A DNA stretch of 64,000 bases from Grifola frondosa (lineage: Eukaryota; Basidiomycota; Agaricomycetes; Polyporales; Grifolaceae): assembly GCA_001683735.1 (NCBI GenBank), contig LUGG01000033.1, positions 1 through 64,000 on the forward strand, written 5' to 3'. A model generated the notes under the pieces. That model worked only from the letters and a program-made list of their open reading frames with translations, had not been told where the DNA came from and made no database searches. The position numbers and the translations under genes were made by a program. Shown here piece by piece: positions 45,424-56,699 of this stretch. Numbering within the stretch: the stretch's first letter is position 1; each line of letters opens with the position of its first letter.

Positions 45424-47140
45424 GTGCTGCGGACGTCCGCGGCGAGCGCACTGTGGCCCCATTCGTCTTCCCCGCTCCACTACCTCTGGCAAGCTATCGA
45501 TTTCCGCATATGCGCTGCAGATATCCGCGGTGAGCCCGACGTGCCACCCTTGGTCTTTCCCGCTTGCATGGCGCCGCCTGCCGCCCTCCCCTACCTCTGG
45601 CACACCATCTATTTTCGTGTACACGCTGCGGACATCCGCGGCGAGTCTGCCATGCCGCTATTCCCACTGGCGGGCCACCGATCTCCGCATACGTGCTGCG
45701 GACATCTACGGCGAGCCCGCCATGCCGCTATTCATTCTGGCACGCTGTCTATTTCCTCGTACGCGCTCCGAACGTCCACGGCGAGCCCATCGTGCCGCGC
45801 TTCGTCTTCCTCGCTCGCATGGTGCCGCCTGCCGCCCTCCCCTACCTCTGGCATGCCGCCGATCTCCGCGTACGTGCTGCGGACATCCGCGGGGAGCCCG
45901 CCATGCCGCTATTCATCCTGGCGCGCCATCTATTTCCTCATACGCGCTCCGAACGTCCACGGTGAACCTGCCATGCCGCTATTCATTCTGGCACGCTGTC
46001 TATTTCCTCGTACGCGCTCCGAACGTCCACGGCGAGCCCATCGTGCCGCGCTTCGTCTTCCTCGCTCGCATGGTGCCGCCTGCCGCCCTCCCCACCTCTG
46101 GCATGCCGCCGATCTCCGCGTACGTGCTGCGGACATCCGCGGCGAATCTGCCATGCTGCTATTTGTTCTGGCACACCATCTATTTCCTCATACGTGCTGC
46201 AGACGTTCACGGCGAGCCCGCCGTGCCGCTATTCGTTCTGGCGTGCTGTCTATTTCCTCGTACGTGCTCCAAACGTCCACGGCGAGCCCGTCGTGCCGCG
46301 CTTCGTCTTCCTTGCTCGCATGCGCCGCCCGCCGCCCTCCCCTACCTCTGGCACGCCGCCGATGTCCGCGTGCATGCTGCGGATATCCGTGGTGAGTCTG
46401 CCATGCCGCTATTCGCACTGGCATGCCGCCGATCTCCGCGTACGCGCTGTGGACATCCACGGTGAGCCCGCCATGCCGCTATTTGTCTTCCCCGCTCGCA
46501 TGGCGCCGCCCGCCGCCCTCCCCTACCTCTGGCACGCCGCCGATGTCCGCGTGCATGCTGCGGATATCCGTGGTGAGTCTGCCATGCCGCTATTCGCACT
46601 GGCGGGCCACCGATCTCCGTGTACGCGCTGCGGACATCCGCGGCGAGCCCGCCATGCCGCTATTCATTTTGACACGCCGTCTATTTCCTCATACACGCTG
46701 CGGACGTTCACGGCGAGCCCGCCATGCTGCTATTCATTCTGGCATGCCGCCGATCTCCGTGTACGCGCTGCGGACATCTGCGGCGAGCCTGCCGTGCCGC
46801 TATTCATTCTGGCGCACCATCTATTTCCTCGTACGCGCTCCGAACGTCCATGGCGAGCCCGTCGTGCTGCGCTTCGTCTTTCTCACTCGCATGGCGCCGC
46901 CCGCCGCCCTCCCCTACCTCTGGCATGATGCCGATCTCCGCGTACACACTGCGGACATCTGCGGCATGTCCGCCATGCCGCTGTTTGCTCTGGCGGGCCA
47001 CTGATCTCCCCATATGCACTGCAGATGTTCGTGGTGAGCCCGCTGTGCTGCCATTCATCTTCCTGTTCGCATGGCACCACCCACTGCCCTCCCTTGCCTC
47101 TGGTGAACCACCGATCTCTGCATACGTGCTGCGGATGTTG
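45424..47140. repeat. 1.7-kb GC-rich array of about 70-bp imperfect tandem repeats
   Basis: Units share CTGCGGACATCCGCGGCGAG and CCATGCCGCTATTC. The latter recurs at spacings of 70 or about 180 bases (for example 45651, 45721, 45902, 45972, 46152, 46222), the longer units containing an extra GCATGGYGCCGCCYGCCGCCCTCC segment. Because 70 is not a multiple of three, each unit shifts frame, which is why long frames are open in up to three plus frames and on the minus strand at once. I regard the array as noncoding. It lies directly downstream of the Tnp2 transposase gene, where CACTA elements carry subterminal repeats. Confidence 0.8.
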
Positions 47141-47240
47141 GTATCGGATACATTACATTTTCATAGATAGATCACTTGTCGGATACTACATACATGGTAC
47201 TGAATGTTTGAGGGACTGTGAATAATCATGTACATAGTAT

Positions 47241-50200
47241 TTAATTGTCGTCAGTTATCTCAATTACACCTGCCAATGCTGAAACTTCCAGTCCGAGTTT
47301 CTTGAACACAAAATACCGTTGTCTCCCCTCTGGACTTTCTCCATGATAGTACTCGCCAGCATTGAATGCCCGATCAACAGTATGTGGAACCATGGCCACA
47401 ACTGACTTGATATCCTTCACGTTAATGGCAACCAAGTGATGCTCATCAACTCGTCGCACGCAAGAGAGCACTACACCATAAGATGCTCTTGCCAGTAAAG
47501 CATCCGGGTCACTGAATAAAGCCACCATTGCTAGCTGATGGGGCTCTTCATCTCTTTTCAGCCGAGCTTGGAAGTAGTACTGCACTTCGGCGAAGTATAC
47601 ATGTTCAGATTGGACAATCTAAAGGAGACCGGACCAAGCAGTGAGTAATTATCAGCTACATATGAAAGTCTCTCACTTTGACATTCCTTGCCATTCGCAC
47701 CTTGTTATGTGCTTTCAGAGACTCCTTCCACCATGACCGTGCAACCTGACCATTCGGCAAACGCAGACGAGCCCATCGTCTGACTTGTGGATTCCAATCC
47801 GCAGTAGCATTAGGAAAAAGTCTCCTCATCACCACTGCCTCTCCAGGACTAACATCACGAAATTTGTCGTCTTTGGCCCGGAGAAGAACATAACCATCTC
47901 CGAGATCTTTGCTTCCATAGGGAAGGTAAGGGAGTCCTCGAGTTGGGTCAAGGTCTGGAACCATGGCCTTCAAGGCATTGATTTGTGCACGTGACACAGC
48001 ACGTTGGGAGAGATTGGCGTAGGGGTTTGAATGTTGTTTGATCTCGCTACCTAGGTCTCCAATGAAGCGCTCCATAGGAAATTGAGTTGTATAGATGGGT
48101 GGGCCCACACGTGACACCTGATCAGCAAGGTGAGAGAGTGCATGTAGACTGGGTCGGCAAAAGTGAATTCGGCTGCTCTTGCGCTGGTAATAGAGTAATT
48201 CAAAGTTGTGAATAAACTCTGCAAGGACAACTTTGATCAGTTTGAGCTGGTCACTGGTGATTGTTCGCTGATGGATTAAACGAATGCCCTGAACTAGCCT
48301 GCACAGGTTCCGCCAATAGTGGAATGGGAGGATACCATAAAGAAGTGCAGGTGCCAGTCCATACACCCAGTTCATAAATTCAATGGCCTTGTATCCACTG
48401 TTGATTTTCTCCACTGGGTTACGAGGTGGTCGGTCAAATGAACCTGGAAGATATGGAGTAGCCATGACAACCTCATGGCCACGTGTTGCCCATAATATAG
48501 GGTCCCTGAAAACTGCAAAGTTCCACGTAGTGATGTCATCACTTGGATCACAAGAAAGTGTACCGCGCCAAAGGCTAGTCATGAGATCGGTGATATTGAG
48601 GCATGCCAAATGCATCAGGTCTCCTGGAAAAATGATAGGAATGGGAAGACGATATCGTGGGTTGAGTCCACTGAAAATGCTTGGCCTAGAGATGCCAGTT
48701 ATAAAGCGGCGCTTGTTATACTCTGTGGTTGTTGGTGATAGGGAAAGATATATGAGATGTTGATTATATCTAATGTAACAAGTTAAATAGGAAAAAAATA
48801 TGATTGTAATGAACCACTCACCTTGCAGTTATTTCTGAGGATTTTTCTGGTATAGCATTCAGATCATAATCATCATGATTAGATCCTGGAAGATCAAAAT
48901 CAATAGGCCTAAGGGCAGCTGGATAATAATGGGTCCCATTTTCTTTACGCCGACCTCGCTGCTTGCAAACAAATCGACATCCCTGAGCCCCATTATGACC
49001 AACCAATCCGCTAATCAAAGCCATGGCTGGACCATCTGCAGTCGCAAAAACAGTGAATGGATGAGAAATGTAGGTGATATCCATCCAAGCATCCCACATA
49101 GGAAGACCTTCATTCTGCAAGGCAGCAACATGATAGAATCCAGGATAAAGAAATGAGTCCAGATATTTGGGCTTTGAGGGGCCTCCAATAATCGCGCAGG
49201 AAAGGAGCGATTTTTCTTGTAGCGAAGATCTGGAGCAAGATCAAGTGAAGTCCACATGTACATCCAACAGTCAGATGCCTTGTTCCGATATAACTGGGCA
49301 CCATCAACAGAAAACATCACCGCAAAGTCCTTGTCGCTGATGTTTCCTGAATAGGTAGCTTCTAATATATCAGTACCATGATGGACATCTCCATACTGGT
49401 TCAAAAATCCCTTGGGATCAGTTCCTGGAGGTAACATTTCTTCCAATGCCTTTACTGTCACCTCGGCTCGATATTGTGCCTCTTGTGCACCTTGTTTGGT
49501 GCGACGTGATGCCTGAACCTGTAGTTCAAAAAGAAATGATTTGAAAAACATGCAAGAGAATTATTTCCAGGCTTTGAAAAATCATACCTGTGGTCCAAGA
49601 AGAATAGTATGAAAAACACGAACGAGGAATTTTCTTCTCAGGCTTCAATGGGTCATAGCGAGCTTCTCCACAGACTGGACATTTGTCCATTGTCTCGAAG
49701 GGACCTGTAAATGCAAGACAAGTGTTGACGCACTGGTCGGTTGGAAGAGAGTAAACCCCAGTAAGCTCCTTGACCTTGTTCTTGATGGTGTCATGAGTGT
49801 AGATCTCGATTGACTGATTGTAACGCAACAAAGCATCACGAATGTCGTTGTACGTTTGGTTCGAGGATCTGTCAACAGCAAGATAAATGTCAAGGGAGAG
49901 TCGCAAGATGGGATCGCTAATATCAAGTGGAGCCTGAGGCGGATTGAGCAAGCGGTCCAGATCCTTCTCTGGAATGCCACTAGTAGCGAGTGTCGCATTT
50001 CGAAGGCGTCGGATGAATTCATTGCTAATCTCGACCTCGTTGATTTGGGACTTGATATCCTCAGGTTGGAGTGGTACATCTGTAACGTTAACCTCGAAGA
50101 TAGTGGTCGTATCTTCATCATCCATATCGATATCCCCTGCTTCATCAGAGGTATCACCTGCAAAAATATTCTCTGAGGTAAATTCCTCCTCATTAATAAG

Positions 50201-50961
50201 CATGTCAGAGGTCTCACCTGCAAAAAGATCCTCTGAGGTAAATCCCTCCTCATTAATAAGCTCGTCTTCATGCTCAGCTTGCTCTTGAGCAAGCTGACTG
50301 CCTGGATCAGCATCCAACTAAAATGTTGATGTTAATACTAACTTTATCAAATGAAATGAATTTTGACCTCATCAACTGGCCCTGATAACCTGTACATATC
50401 ATCATCCTCAATTCTTTCTGCACCTCCTTGTGGCTCTTGTTCAGTCTAAATAAATGTATGAGCAAACAAATGACTATCCTTTAGAATACTATTACCTCAT
50501 TCTCAGTCTAGAAAATCAATATTTCATGTTAGTTTATATGAGCATGCAAAGGACCTTAACTTGCCTCTGTAGTGGTACCTGTCTGTGGGTTTGTATTCTG
50601 TACTTGTGTAATCAGAATGATTAATAATTATTAATTAACCACTCACATCAAGTCTCTCATACCCTCCCTCCTTTGCAGCATGCTGTTTCTGCATCTCTCG
50701 CTTCCAGAGATATGGTCCCCACATGTCTTGAGTATGCTGAGTATGTTGGCGAAATATTTCATGCCGAGTATGTGACTGCCTCGAAACTTGTCGCCAGATT
50801 CCTTTGCAGTAGCGTTCACAGCAGCAGTGCCAAGTTCCGTCAAGAGGATCGCGCGCATTGCGAGATGGTGGTGGTTGAAAAGAAGGTGCGTTGATTGTTC
50901 GTTGGCCATTTCGAACATTTCTCTGTATAGTATTCCGTAGCCTTAAGATTCTTTGTGACAT
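47241..50961 (-). pseudogene. CACTA/EnSpm-type transposase (Tnp2 family), frameshifted
   Basis: Minus strand, start near 50961 or 51024, stop 47241-47243. N-terminal Cys/His segment: DGTWHCCCERYCKGI then SRQSHTRH. Micro-exons and an acidic region follow. The main exon 49588-50317 has NEFIRRLRNATLATSGIPE and CVNTCLAFTGPFETMDKCPV then CGEARYDP. Exon 48822-49518 has DIRY-type LAPDLRYKKN and, after a frame change, FATADGPAMALISGLVGHNG. Exon 47677-48722 has SGLNPRYRLPIPIIFPGDLM, HLACLNITDLMTSLWRGTL, HALSHLADQVSRVGPPIYTT and MERFIGDLG. The last exon 47241-47618 has AEVQYYFQARLKRDEEPHQL. These are landmarks of the Tnp2 transposase common in basidiomycetes, which cuts and pastes DNA elements. Frame changes at about 49,622 (inside PRxVFHTILLGPQ) and 49,197 break it. 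Introns of 58, 69 and 99 nt are clean. Confidence 0.85.
50140..50275 (-). repeat. Tandem duplication inside the transposase N-terminal exon
   Basis: Two adjacent copies of a 63-base coding unit: LINEEGFTSEDLFAGETSD followed by LINEEEFTSENIFAGDTSD. The unit is in frame (21 codons), so it lengthens the acidic region without breaking the frame. Confidence 0.75.
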
Positions 50962-51022
50962 CACAGTGTCACAAGTTGAAGATGTCGCCAGCGGTGTTGT
51001 CAACATGCTCAAAATCTCACTC

Positions 51023-53974
51023 ATGTACGCTCATAATTACAGTCTTGATATTGACAATGACATCTCTGACGAAAGCTCTGGCTATGACCCCGGATCTCAG
51101 GATTCCTCTGTATCTGGAGGCCGGACTGTTTCTCTTTCCTCTCGCCACTCTTCAATCTCCCAGGATTCTTTGATTTACCCTTCCTCGAAATGCGACGCTC
51201 ACAATCCCTACGAGTATCGCCAGCAGGCTCTAACTGAGGATCAGGTGGGATTTCCATACTCCCGTGAAGGCCCATGCAAGGACATCTCATTTCCACCTCC
51301 TCTCTCGCGCGAGTCATCAATTTCATATGATTCTTCACTTCCGCCTCACATGCAGTCTCCGATGATCCAAACGCACAAATCCTACAATCATCACGTCTCT
51401 GCCGAGCGACGTTACGTTCACTTCGGTGATTCCGATGCTGATTCTTCCTCCGATCGCCCATCCTTACTGGTATGTTCATCCGGCACCTAAGTTCACGATT
51501 GCGTTGATCCTCCTACATCCTACAGATGAACCACCAATCACGCGGACATCGTCCCCCACCTTTAGAGCATCGCGTCATTGCGCTTGAGGTGGAAAACTCG
51601 ATGCTTCGGTACGCGTTCTCTTATCTGCATTAGATTTTTTTTTGCTGAATTTTCATCATTTCAGTGGATTCGTTCGAGATCTTGTTGCTGTTGTTCCCCG
51701 CGCTCTAACCTCGTCTATTCCAATCCCGAGCGCTCTTTTGCCTACGCCACCTACAACGGCGAGTTCTTCTCCGATTAGCATCCTCCAGCCGACCTCCTCC
51801 TTAGGCTTTGGCCCACTACCCTCATCTGAGCCCTATCCATCAGCCACCAGCACCACAACTGGTCTCGTCATACGGTCACCGCTTCCGACTCTTGACCGCC
51901 GCACATATCCAAATGTCAAATACTGGAAGCAATGCGAAAAACCGAAGGACGAAGATAACGACGCTATGTTCGATAACTCCGATGGATCCAACACCAAGGG
52001 CGGGCGCGGCAAGCGGCTTTCTTACAACAAGCACTTCAATACCTCGAAAGTCGAGATGGTACGGTAATCCAGCTCATCGTGTTGACGAAATCCTTCTCGG
52101 TTTAAGCAGGTGTTTTCTGAGCTAATTAGACACAGCCTAGCCCCAGAGAGCTGGGGGAAAGCTGGGATCCAGGCTGCCCGCTACGTTGAAGGCGAAATCG
52201 AAAGCGAGTTCGAGGAATTCCGGCTCTGTGACGAGCCGGCTCACTGGAAGGTCCATTGCGCCGCAGCTCACTTTTACAATACGTTCAAGGGGAACATCAC
52301 GCGAGCGGAGAAGAAGGCCGAGAAGAAACGAGCATCAAGCACACCTTTTTCCTCTTCGACGGATTCATCAGAAGTTGAACCGCCAGGCCGACATCAACGC
52401 AAACGTGGCCCTTCAGTCTCTGCCGTAGGTTCTGCCAAGCGAAGCCGTTCAGCGGTATCAACGAGCCCCCTGTACGTTTTACTTCATTTATAGTAATCAT
52501 GCTAATTCTTGTCTCAGTGCTTCACTATCGTGGGGACCTGAAGCTGCACTGCACGCTCAAGCAGTAAACACCTCGACGTTTACAGCGCCATCTGCATTGA
52601 CGGTCTCTCTCACAGCTACAACTCCCTCCATGTCGACAGCACCTTCTGCGGCGATGACACCTTCTGCGGTGGCCGCACCTTCTGCAATGGCCGCACCTTC
52701 TGCGGCGGCAATATCTTCTGCAACGGCTGCACCTTCTGTGGCAGCAGCAACGTCTTCTGCGATGGCCGGACCTTCTGCAGCGGCAACATCTTCTGCAACC
52801 GCTGCTGCACCTTCTGCAACTGCCGCCGCACCTTCTGCAACCACCGCCGCACCTTCTGCAACCACTGCACCTTCTGCGGCAGCTGTGCCTTCCGAAGCGG
52901 CGACACCTTCTGCAATGGCCACACCTTCTGCAGCAGTGACATTGCCTGCGGCGGCCGCACCACGAGCAATTCCATCACTTGCTGAACTCGCACTCTCCAT
53001 ATCAGCCATACCCACCAGAATCATGCCAGATCCGACCTGGCTCGGGCAAAGCATCTCCGGGGGTCCACTCCTGCCGATGACCTCTCACCCCGCCACACCC
53101 GCCACCACCAGCATGCCTGCCGCCACTGCTGCAGCTAGCACTGCCGCCGCCGCCGCCAGCACACTGCCGTCACAGCCAGCATCTCGCTGCCACCGTCAGC
53201 ACACCTGCCCTGTAGCTAGCACCGCCACTGCCACTGCAGCACGCCTGCCGCCGCTGCCAGCATGCCCGCCGTCGCAGCCAGCACGCCTGCCGTCCAGCCA
53301 GCATGCCCGCTGCCACTGGCATACCTGCCGGTGCATTAAATGTGGGGACCGAAGTTGCATCGCGCAAGGGCCGCGCTAAGAAAGCCGAAGCCTGCATTGT
53401 GGCCTGGAACCACTGTATCGGGAAAGTAAGTACAATGTTTATTGCTGCAATCGATATATGATGATCTCCCCCCAACACAGGCATGTTTGTGGCCACGAAT
53501 GGATCACAAACAACCCAGGTGGGACCAAGGAGCAGTTCGAGGCATTTTGGAAGAGCCTGTCCAAGGCGCAAAGAATTCCTTTGTGGCTCAGGCCAAAGCA
53601 CTGGTAACCATCATTCCTTGTATATTATGCGATGCTAACATTGCCCTCAGAAATCGTCAACGTCGAGCGTGCCCTCCGTTTCTCAGACCGGCACCATAGA
53701 TAGCATACAGTCTGTCTCGCAGCCCGGCGCTGCGTCAGCTGTACTCTCCCAGCCCGGCGCTGCGTCGGCTGTGCCCTCCCAGCCCGGCGCTGCATCGGCT
53801 GTGCCCCCCAGTCCGGCACTACATCGGGTGTGCCCTCTATCTCCCAGCCTGCCAGTGTCGCATCGGGTGTGCCTTCGGCCACTATGTGAATTATGTCGAA
53901 ATTGTATCTGCTCTAAGGTAAGTAAAGATCATTTAATTGTATGCAATCAACAGCTCATAGTATTGTTAGGATAG
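51023..53974 (+). CDS. Probable second gene of the CACTA element, divergent from the transposase
   Basis: Exons: 51023-51469, 51526-51608, 51665-52058, 52110-52471, 52518-53425, then two more (about 53482-53603 and 53650-53930). Introns have good sites and the first five exons join in phase. Order: Ser-rich N-terminus (SVSGGRTVSLSSRHSSIS), a short helix (LEHRVIALEVENSMLRGF), a conserved-looking domain (YPNVKYWKQCEKPKDEDND, AGIQAARYVEGEIESEFEEF, EPAHWKVHCAAAHFYNTFKG), basic tracts (RAEKKAEKKRA, KRSRS), a long Ala/Pro/Ser/Thr repeat tract, and a final domain (KKAEACIVAWNHCIGK; WITNNPGGTKEQFEAFWKSL). Known CACTA elements carry two genes, the transposase and a DNA-binding partner. Divergent position and DNA-binding-like basic tracts suggest this is the partner, but that is inference. 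A frame change in the repeat tract may break it. Confidence 0.5.
52640..52935 (+). repeat. Low-complexity coding repeat based on ACCTTCTGC
   Basis: Many copies of CACCTTCTGC or near variants spaced 9-27 bases apart, encoding Ala/Pro/Ser/Thr in the preceding gene (PSAMAAPSAAAISSATAAPS). The complementary strand is open too, which is a by-product of the repeat. Confidence 0.75.
53720..53839 (+). repeat. Four 30-bp tandem repeats
   Basis: Copies begin at 53720, 53750, 53780 and 53810 (CAGCCCGGCGCTGCGTCRGC), encoding QPGAASAVPS in frame. The last copy is diverged. Confidence 0.8.
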
Positions 53975-54503
53975 CCATGTGGTTCAACACCCCATGGCTT
54001 GTCATGTACACAGTAGGATTTCAACATCCGGGAGGTGGCGGATTTCATGTACAATTGTGGCGCATGTGATTTTGTAGCGTGTAATTCTATTCGTTCTGTG
54101 TTGTTTCAGATTCGGATCGCACGCGTGCCACCTCGAACAAAAATCTAGCATTTTATGTGAGATGCTATGAAGTGCTAAAATATAGCTATACAATGATATG
54201 AATTTGGCCAAAATTGACGACAAATTGGAGCATTTTTGGGCATTATCGAACATGCTATATTTTGCTACATTTATGTAGGAAATGCTAGATCGGGCAACGG
54301 ACGGGCCTGAAGTCCCAGGCATTGTCACTGCTAGTGCACAATGAACGAAACAATGTCTTCCTGGGTAACGAGCTCTAACGAGCTCCCACATATCAATCCA
54401 TGACACACTTCAGAGATTAATACCGCTTCACATCATCAGATCATGGCGTAGCTCTCTCTCCTTGAGTCTGTTGACTGTGTTGCCCCGCTCGCGTCATGCC
54501 ACG
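53975..54503. other. No supportable gene
   Basis: AT-rich intergenic sequence with repeated CTATATTTTGCTA-like words near 54,170-54,270. No terminal repeat of a CACTA element could be recognised here by eye. Confidence 0.4.
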
Positions 54504-54727
54504 ATGTCCAGCCGTGCTGCCTATACCACTCCACATGTTCACCTGACCGACATCTCCTCGTGGCTACGTGTTCTCAGTCTGTGGGAGAGAAAAAGGAACC
54601 GGCAAATCCATTGGCTGGTCGAGCGCATTGCTGAGTGGGTAAGTCCATTCAGATCTGATTGTCGACACTTGGTCTCACCGCCTGTCCGTAGAATGGTACG
54701 CTATTCTACACGTACTGCATGACGTGA
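54504..54727 (+). CDS. Small two-exon gene, 56 codons
   Basis: Exon 1 54504-54638 (MSSRAAYTTPHVHLTDISSW, then LERKRNRQIHWLVERIAEW-like helix), a 53-nt intron 54639-54691 (GTAAGT...CCGTAG), exon 2 54692-54727 ending NGTLFYTYCMT and TGA. The join is in phase. The helix is amphipathic and basic (ERKRNRQIHWLVERI). No family is recognised. It could be a short functional protein or the first exons of a larger broken gene in the duplicated region that follows. Confidence 0.4.
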
Positions 54728-54787
54728 TCCATAACGTCGTACGTCATTTGGAATATCATAGAAATTGCTGGACGTAGTACGTCGGAT

Positions 54788-56185
54788 CCTCCAGTCGTCC
54801 TGAGATGTCCATGGTGACTTCCTGCAGGCGTCCTCCGCTCCCATTCGATGCTACAAGTATCTTTCCGGTGCTTAATGGCTATTATGTGCGAAGAACGCCG
54901 TGGAGACAGTTCAATCCTTCGTTCACAGTCTGCGTCCTGATTTTGGGCAAGACGCCTCTGCTGAAAAGGCTCAGGCACCTATTTCTACCATCAATAACTG
55001 TCCATGCGACTGACTGCTCTGTTTTCACGTTTTGACCGTATGTCAGATCCTGTGAACCATACATTGTGTGAGCTCCTCGTGGAACGTAGCGGGGTCGTCG
55101 GAGCGAGCGAGCTTCAGTCTGTCGGCTCTTTATCTCCTCCATGCATGGCTTCAGCTCCCTCCCGTTCTCCCTTACCAGCGGCCGGTGCTACCTATGCTCT
55201 TCTCCACACCCTCCATCGCGCGCCCTGCAACACCGCGGCAGACGTGTGCAACATGACGAGCGCGCGCAGGCTCATCAGGTTGTGTGGGATGTGCGGGAGC
55301 ACAGGCGTCAGAAGGTCCAGCCCGTCATCGACACGGGTACGCTCGGGATCAGGCGGGGCGCGAGTCGGTGGTGCGGTACAGCTGACGGTGCTGCGCGTCG
55401 GGCGTCTGTGCGCTCGCGGGGAAACGCGCTCGAGGTCCGAGCATCGCTTTTCGCATGCAAGTCCATCGCGAATTCATGTCGATCATCCAGTCGTCTTGAG
55501 ATGTCCTTTTCGACTTTCTGCAGGTGTCTTCCGTTCACATGAGATGGTGCAAGTATCCCGCCGGCGCGTGATGGCCATTATGTGCGAAGAACGCCGTAGA
55601 GACAGTTCAGTCCTTCGTTCTCATTCTGCGCCGTGGTATTCGGCAAGACACCTCCGCGGGAAAGGCTCAGGCACTTATTCTTACCACCAATAACTGTCCA
55701 TGCGATTGACTGCTCTCTTTTCACGTATTGACATATGTCAGATCCTGGGATTCTACGTTGCGTGAGCTCCTCGTGGAACGTAGCGGGGTCGTCGGATAGC
55801 TGCAGAATCCGCGCGAGCGAGCCTCAGTTTAGTGGCCCTTCAGCTCCTCCATGCGCCACTTCAGCTCCCTCATGTTCTCCATTACCAGCGGCCCGTGCTA
55901 CCCTGCGTTCTCCACCCCCGCCACCGCGCGCCATGCAACGCCGTAGCAGATGTTTGCAACGTGACGAGCGTGCGCAGGCGCATCAGGTTATGTGGAATGT
56001 GCGGGAGCACCCGGCGTTAGCAGGTCCAGCCCATCATTGACACGGGTACGCTCGGGATCAGGCGGGGCGCGAGTCGGCGGTGCGGTACGGCTGAAGGTGC
56101 TGCACGTCGTGCTGCTGTGTGCCCGCGGGGAGATGCGCTCGAGTCCCGAGCCTCGCTTTTCGCATGCAAGTCCATCGAGAATTCA
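54788..56185. repeat. Tandem duplication, two units of about 700 bp
   Basis: Unit 1 (54788-55485) and unit 2 (55486-56185) align along their length: both contain ATGTGCGAAGAACGCCGT, CCATGCGAYTGACTGCTCT, GAGCTCCTCGTGGAACGTAG, GGTACGCTCGGGATCAGGCG and TTTCGCATGCAAGTCCATCG in the same order. They differ by roughly one base in ten plus indels. Open frames occur on both strands (for example plus RRVQHDERAQAHQVVWDVRE) but no intact gene is evident. Confidence 0.75.
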
Positions 56186-56272
56186 TGTGGGTGGAAGATG
56201 TCTGTTACGTTCTGTCAGGTATGATAGAATTTGTGGAGCACAGTCATCCAATAGAGTATATCGCCAGCACCC

Positions 56273-56485
56273 ATGAAGCTAGCCCAGCTGGTCGTCGTGA
56301 AAAATGGCCATCTTAGGTATGCCGTCCTGCCGAATCACACCTCTATACATTCCTGGACAATTCACGGGCTTCGTGACTGGTACGTGAGTTTAGTGGATGA
56401 TACACTAATTGAAATGCAACAAAGATTCACCGTGGCCATGGTTATCGAGGCACACAACGCCTCCCATTCCCCTGTCCTAACGTAA
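56273..56485 (+). CDS. Hypothetical ORF, 70 codons
   Basis: ATG-initiated frame (MKLAQLVVVKNGHLRYAVLP, LVDDTLIEMQQRFTVAMVIE) after the tandem duplication. No splice sites, promoter or family recognised. Confidence 0.2.
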   Translation: MKLAQLVVVKNGHLRYAVLPNHTSIHSWTIHGLRDWYVSLVDDTLIEMQQRFTVAMVIEAHNASHSPVLT

Positions 56486-56699
56486 CTCCTCGACGCACTG
56501 ACTTGCTGCCTCAGCCAGAGTCTCGCCTAAGCACTTCATGCGCCGTCCGATGGTTGAGTCGCGAGCCGTATAAAACACTGCCAACGCGTGTTAGTACCTT
56601 CACCCTATGAGTACAATTCACGTACATCGTCATCACCAGTTCTGCTCATGCCCATGACGACCTCAGTCATCCACGTACTCTCCGCCATATCTGACGCAA

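Noticed and set aside
45407..47170. Frames of 190-350 codons on both strands in the 70-bp array
   Set aside because: The non-triplet unit length and open frames on both strands show they are by-products of a GC-rich tandem repeat without stop codons.
52557..53054. 165-codon minus-strand ORF rich in AAEGAA
   Set aside because: It is the complement of the ACCTTCTGC coding repeat in the plus-strand gene.
44600..54400. Terminal inverted repeats of the CACTA element
   Set aside because: I searched by eye for CACTA-starting complementary ends around the transposase and partner and found no convincing pair, so element borders are not given.
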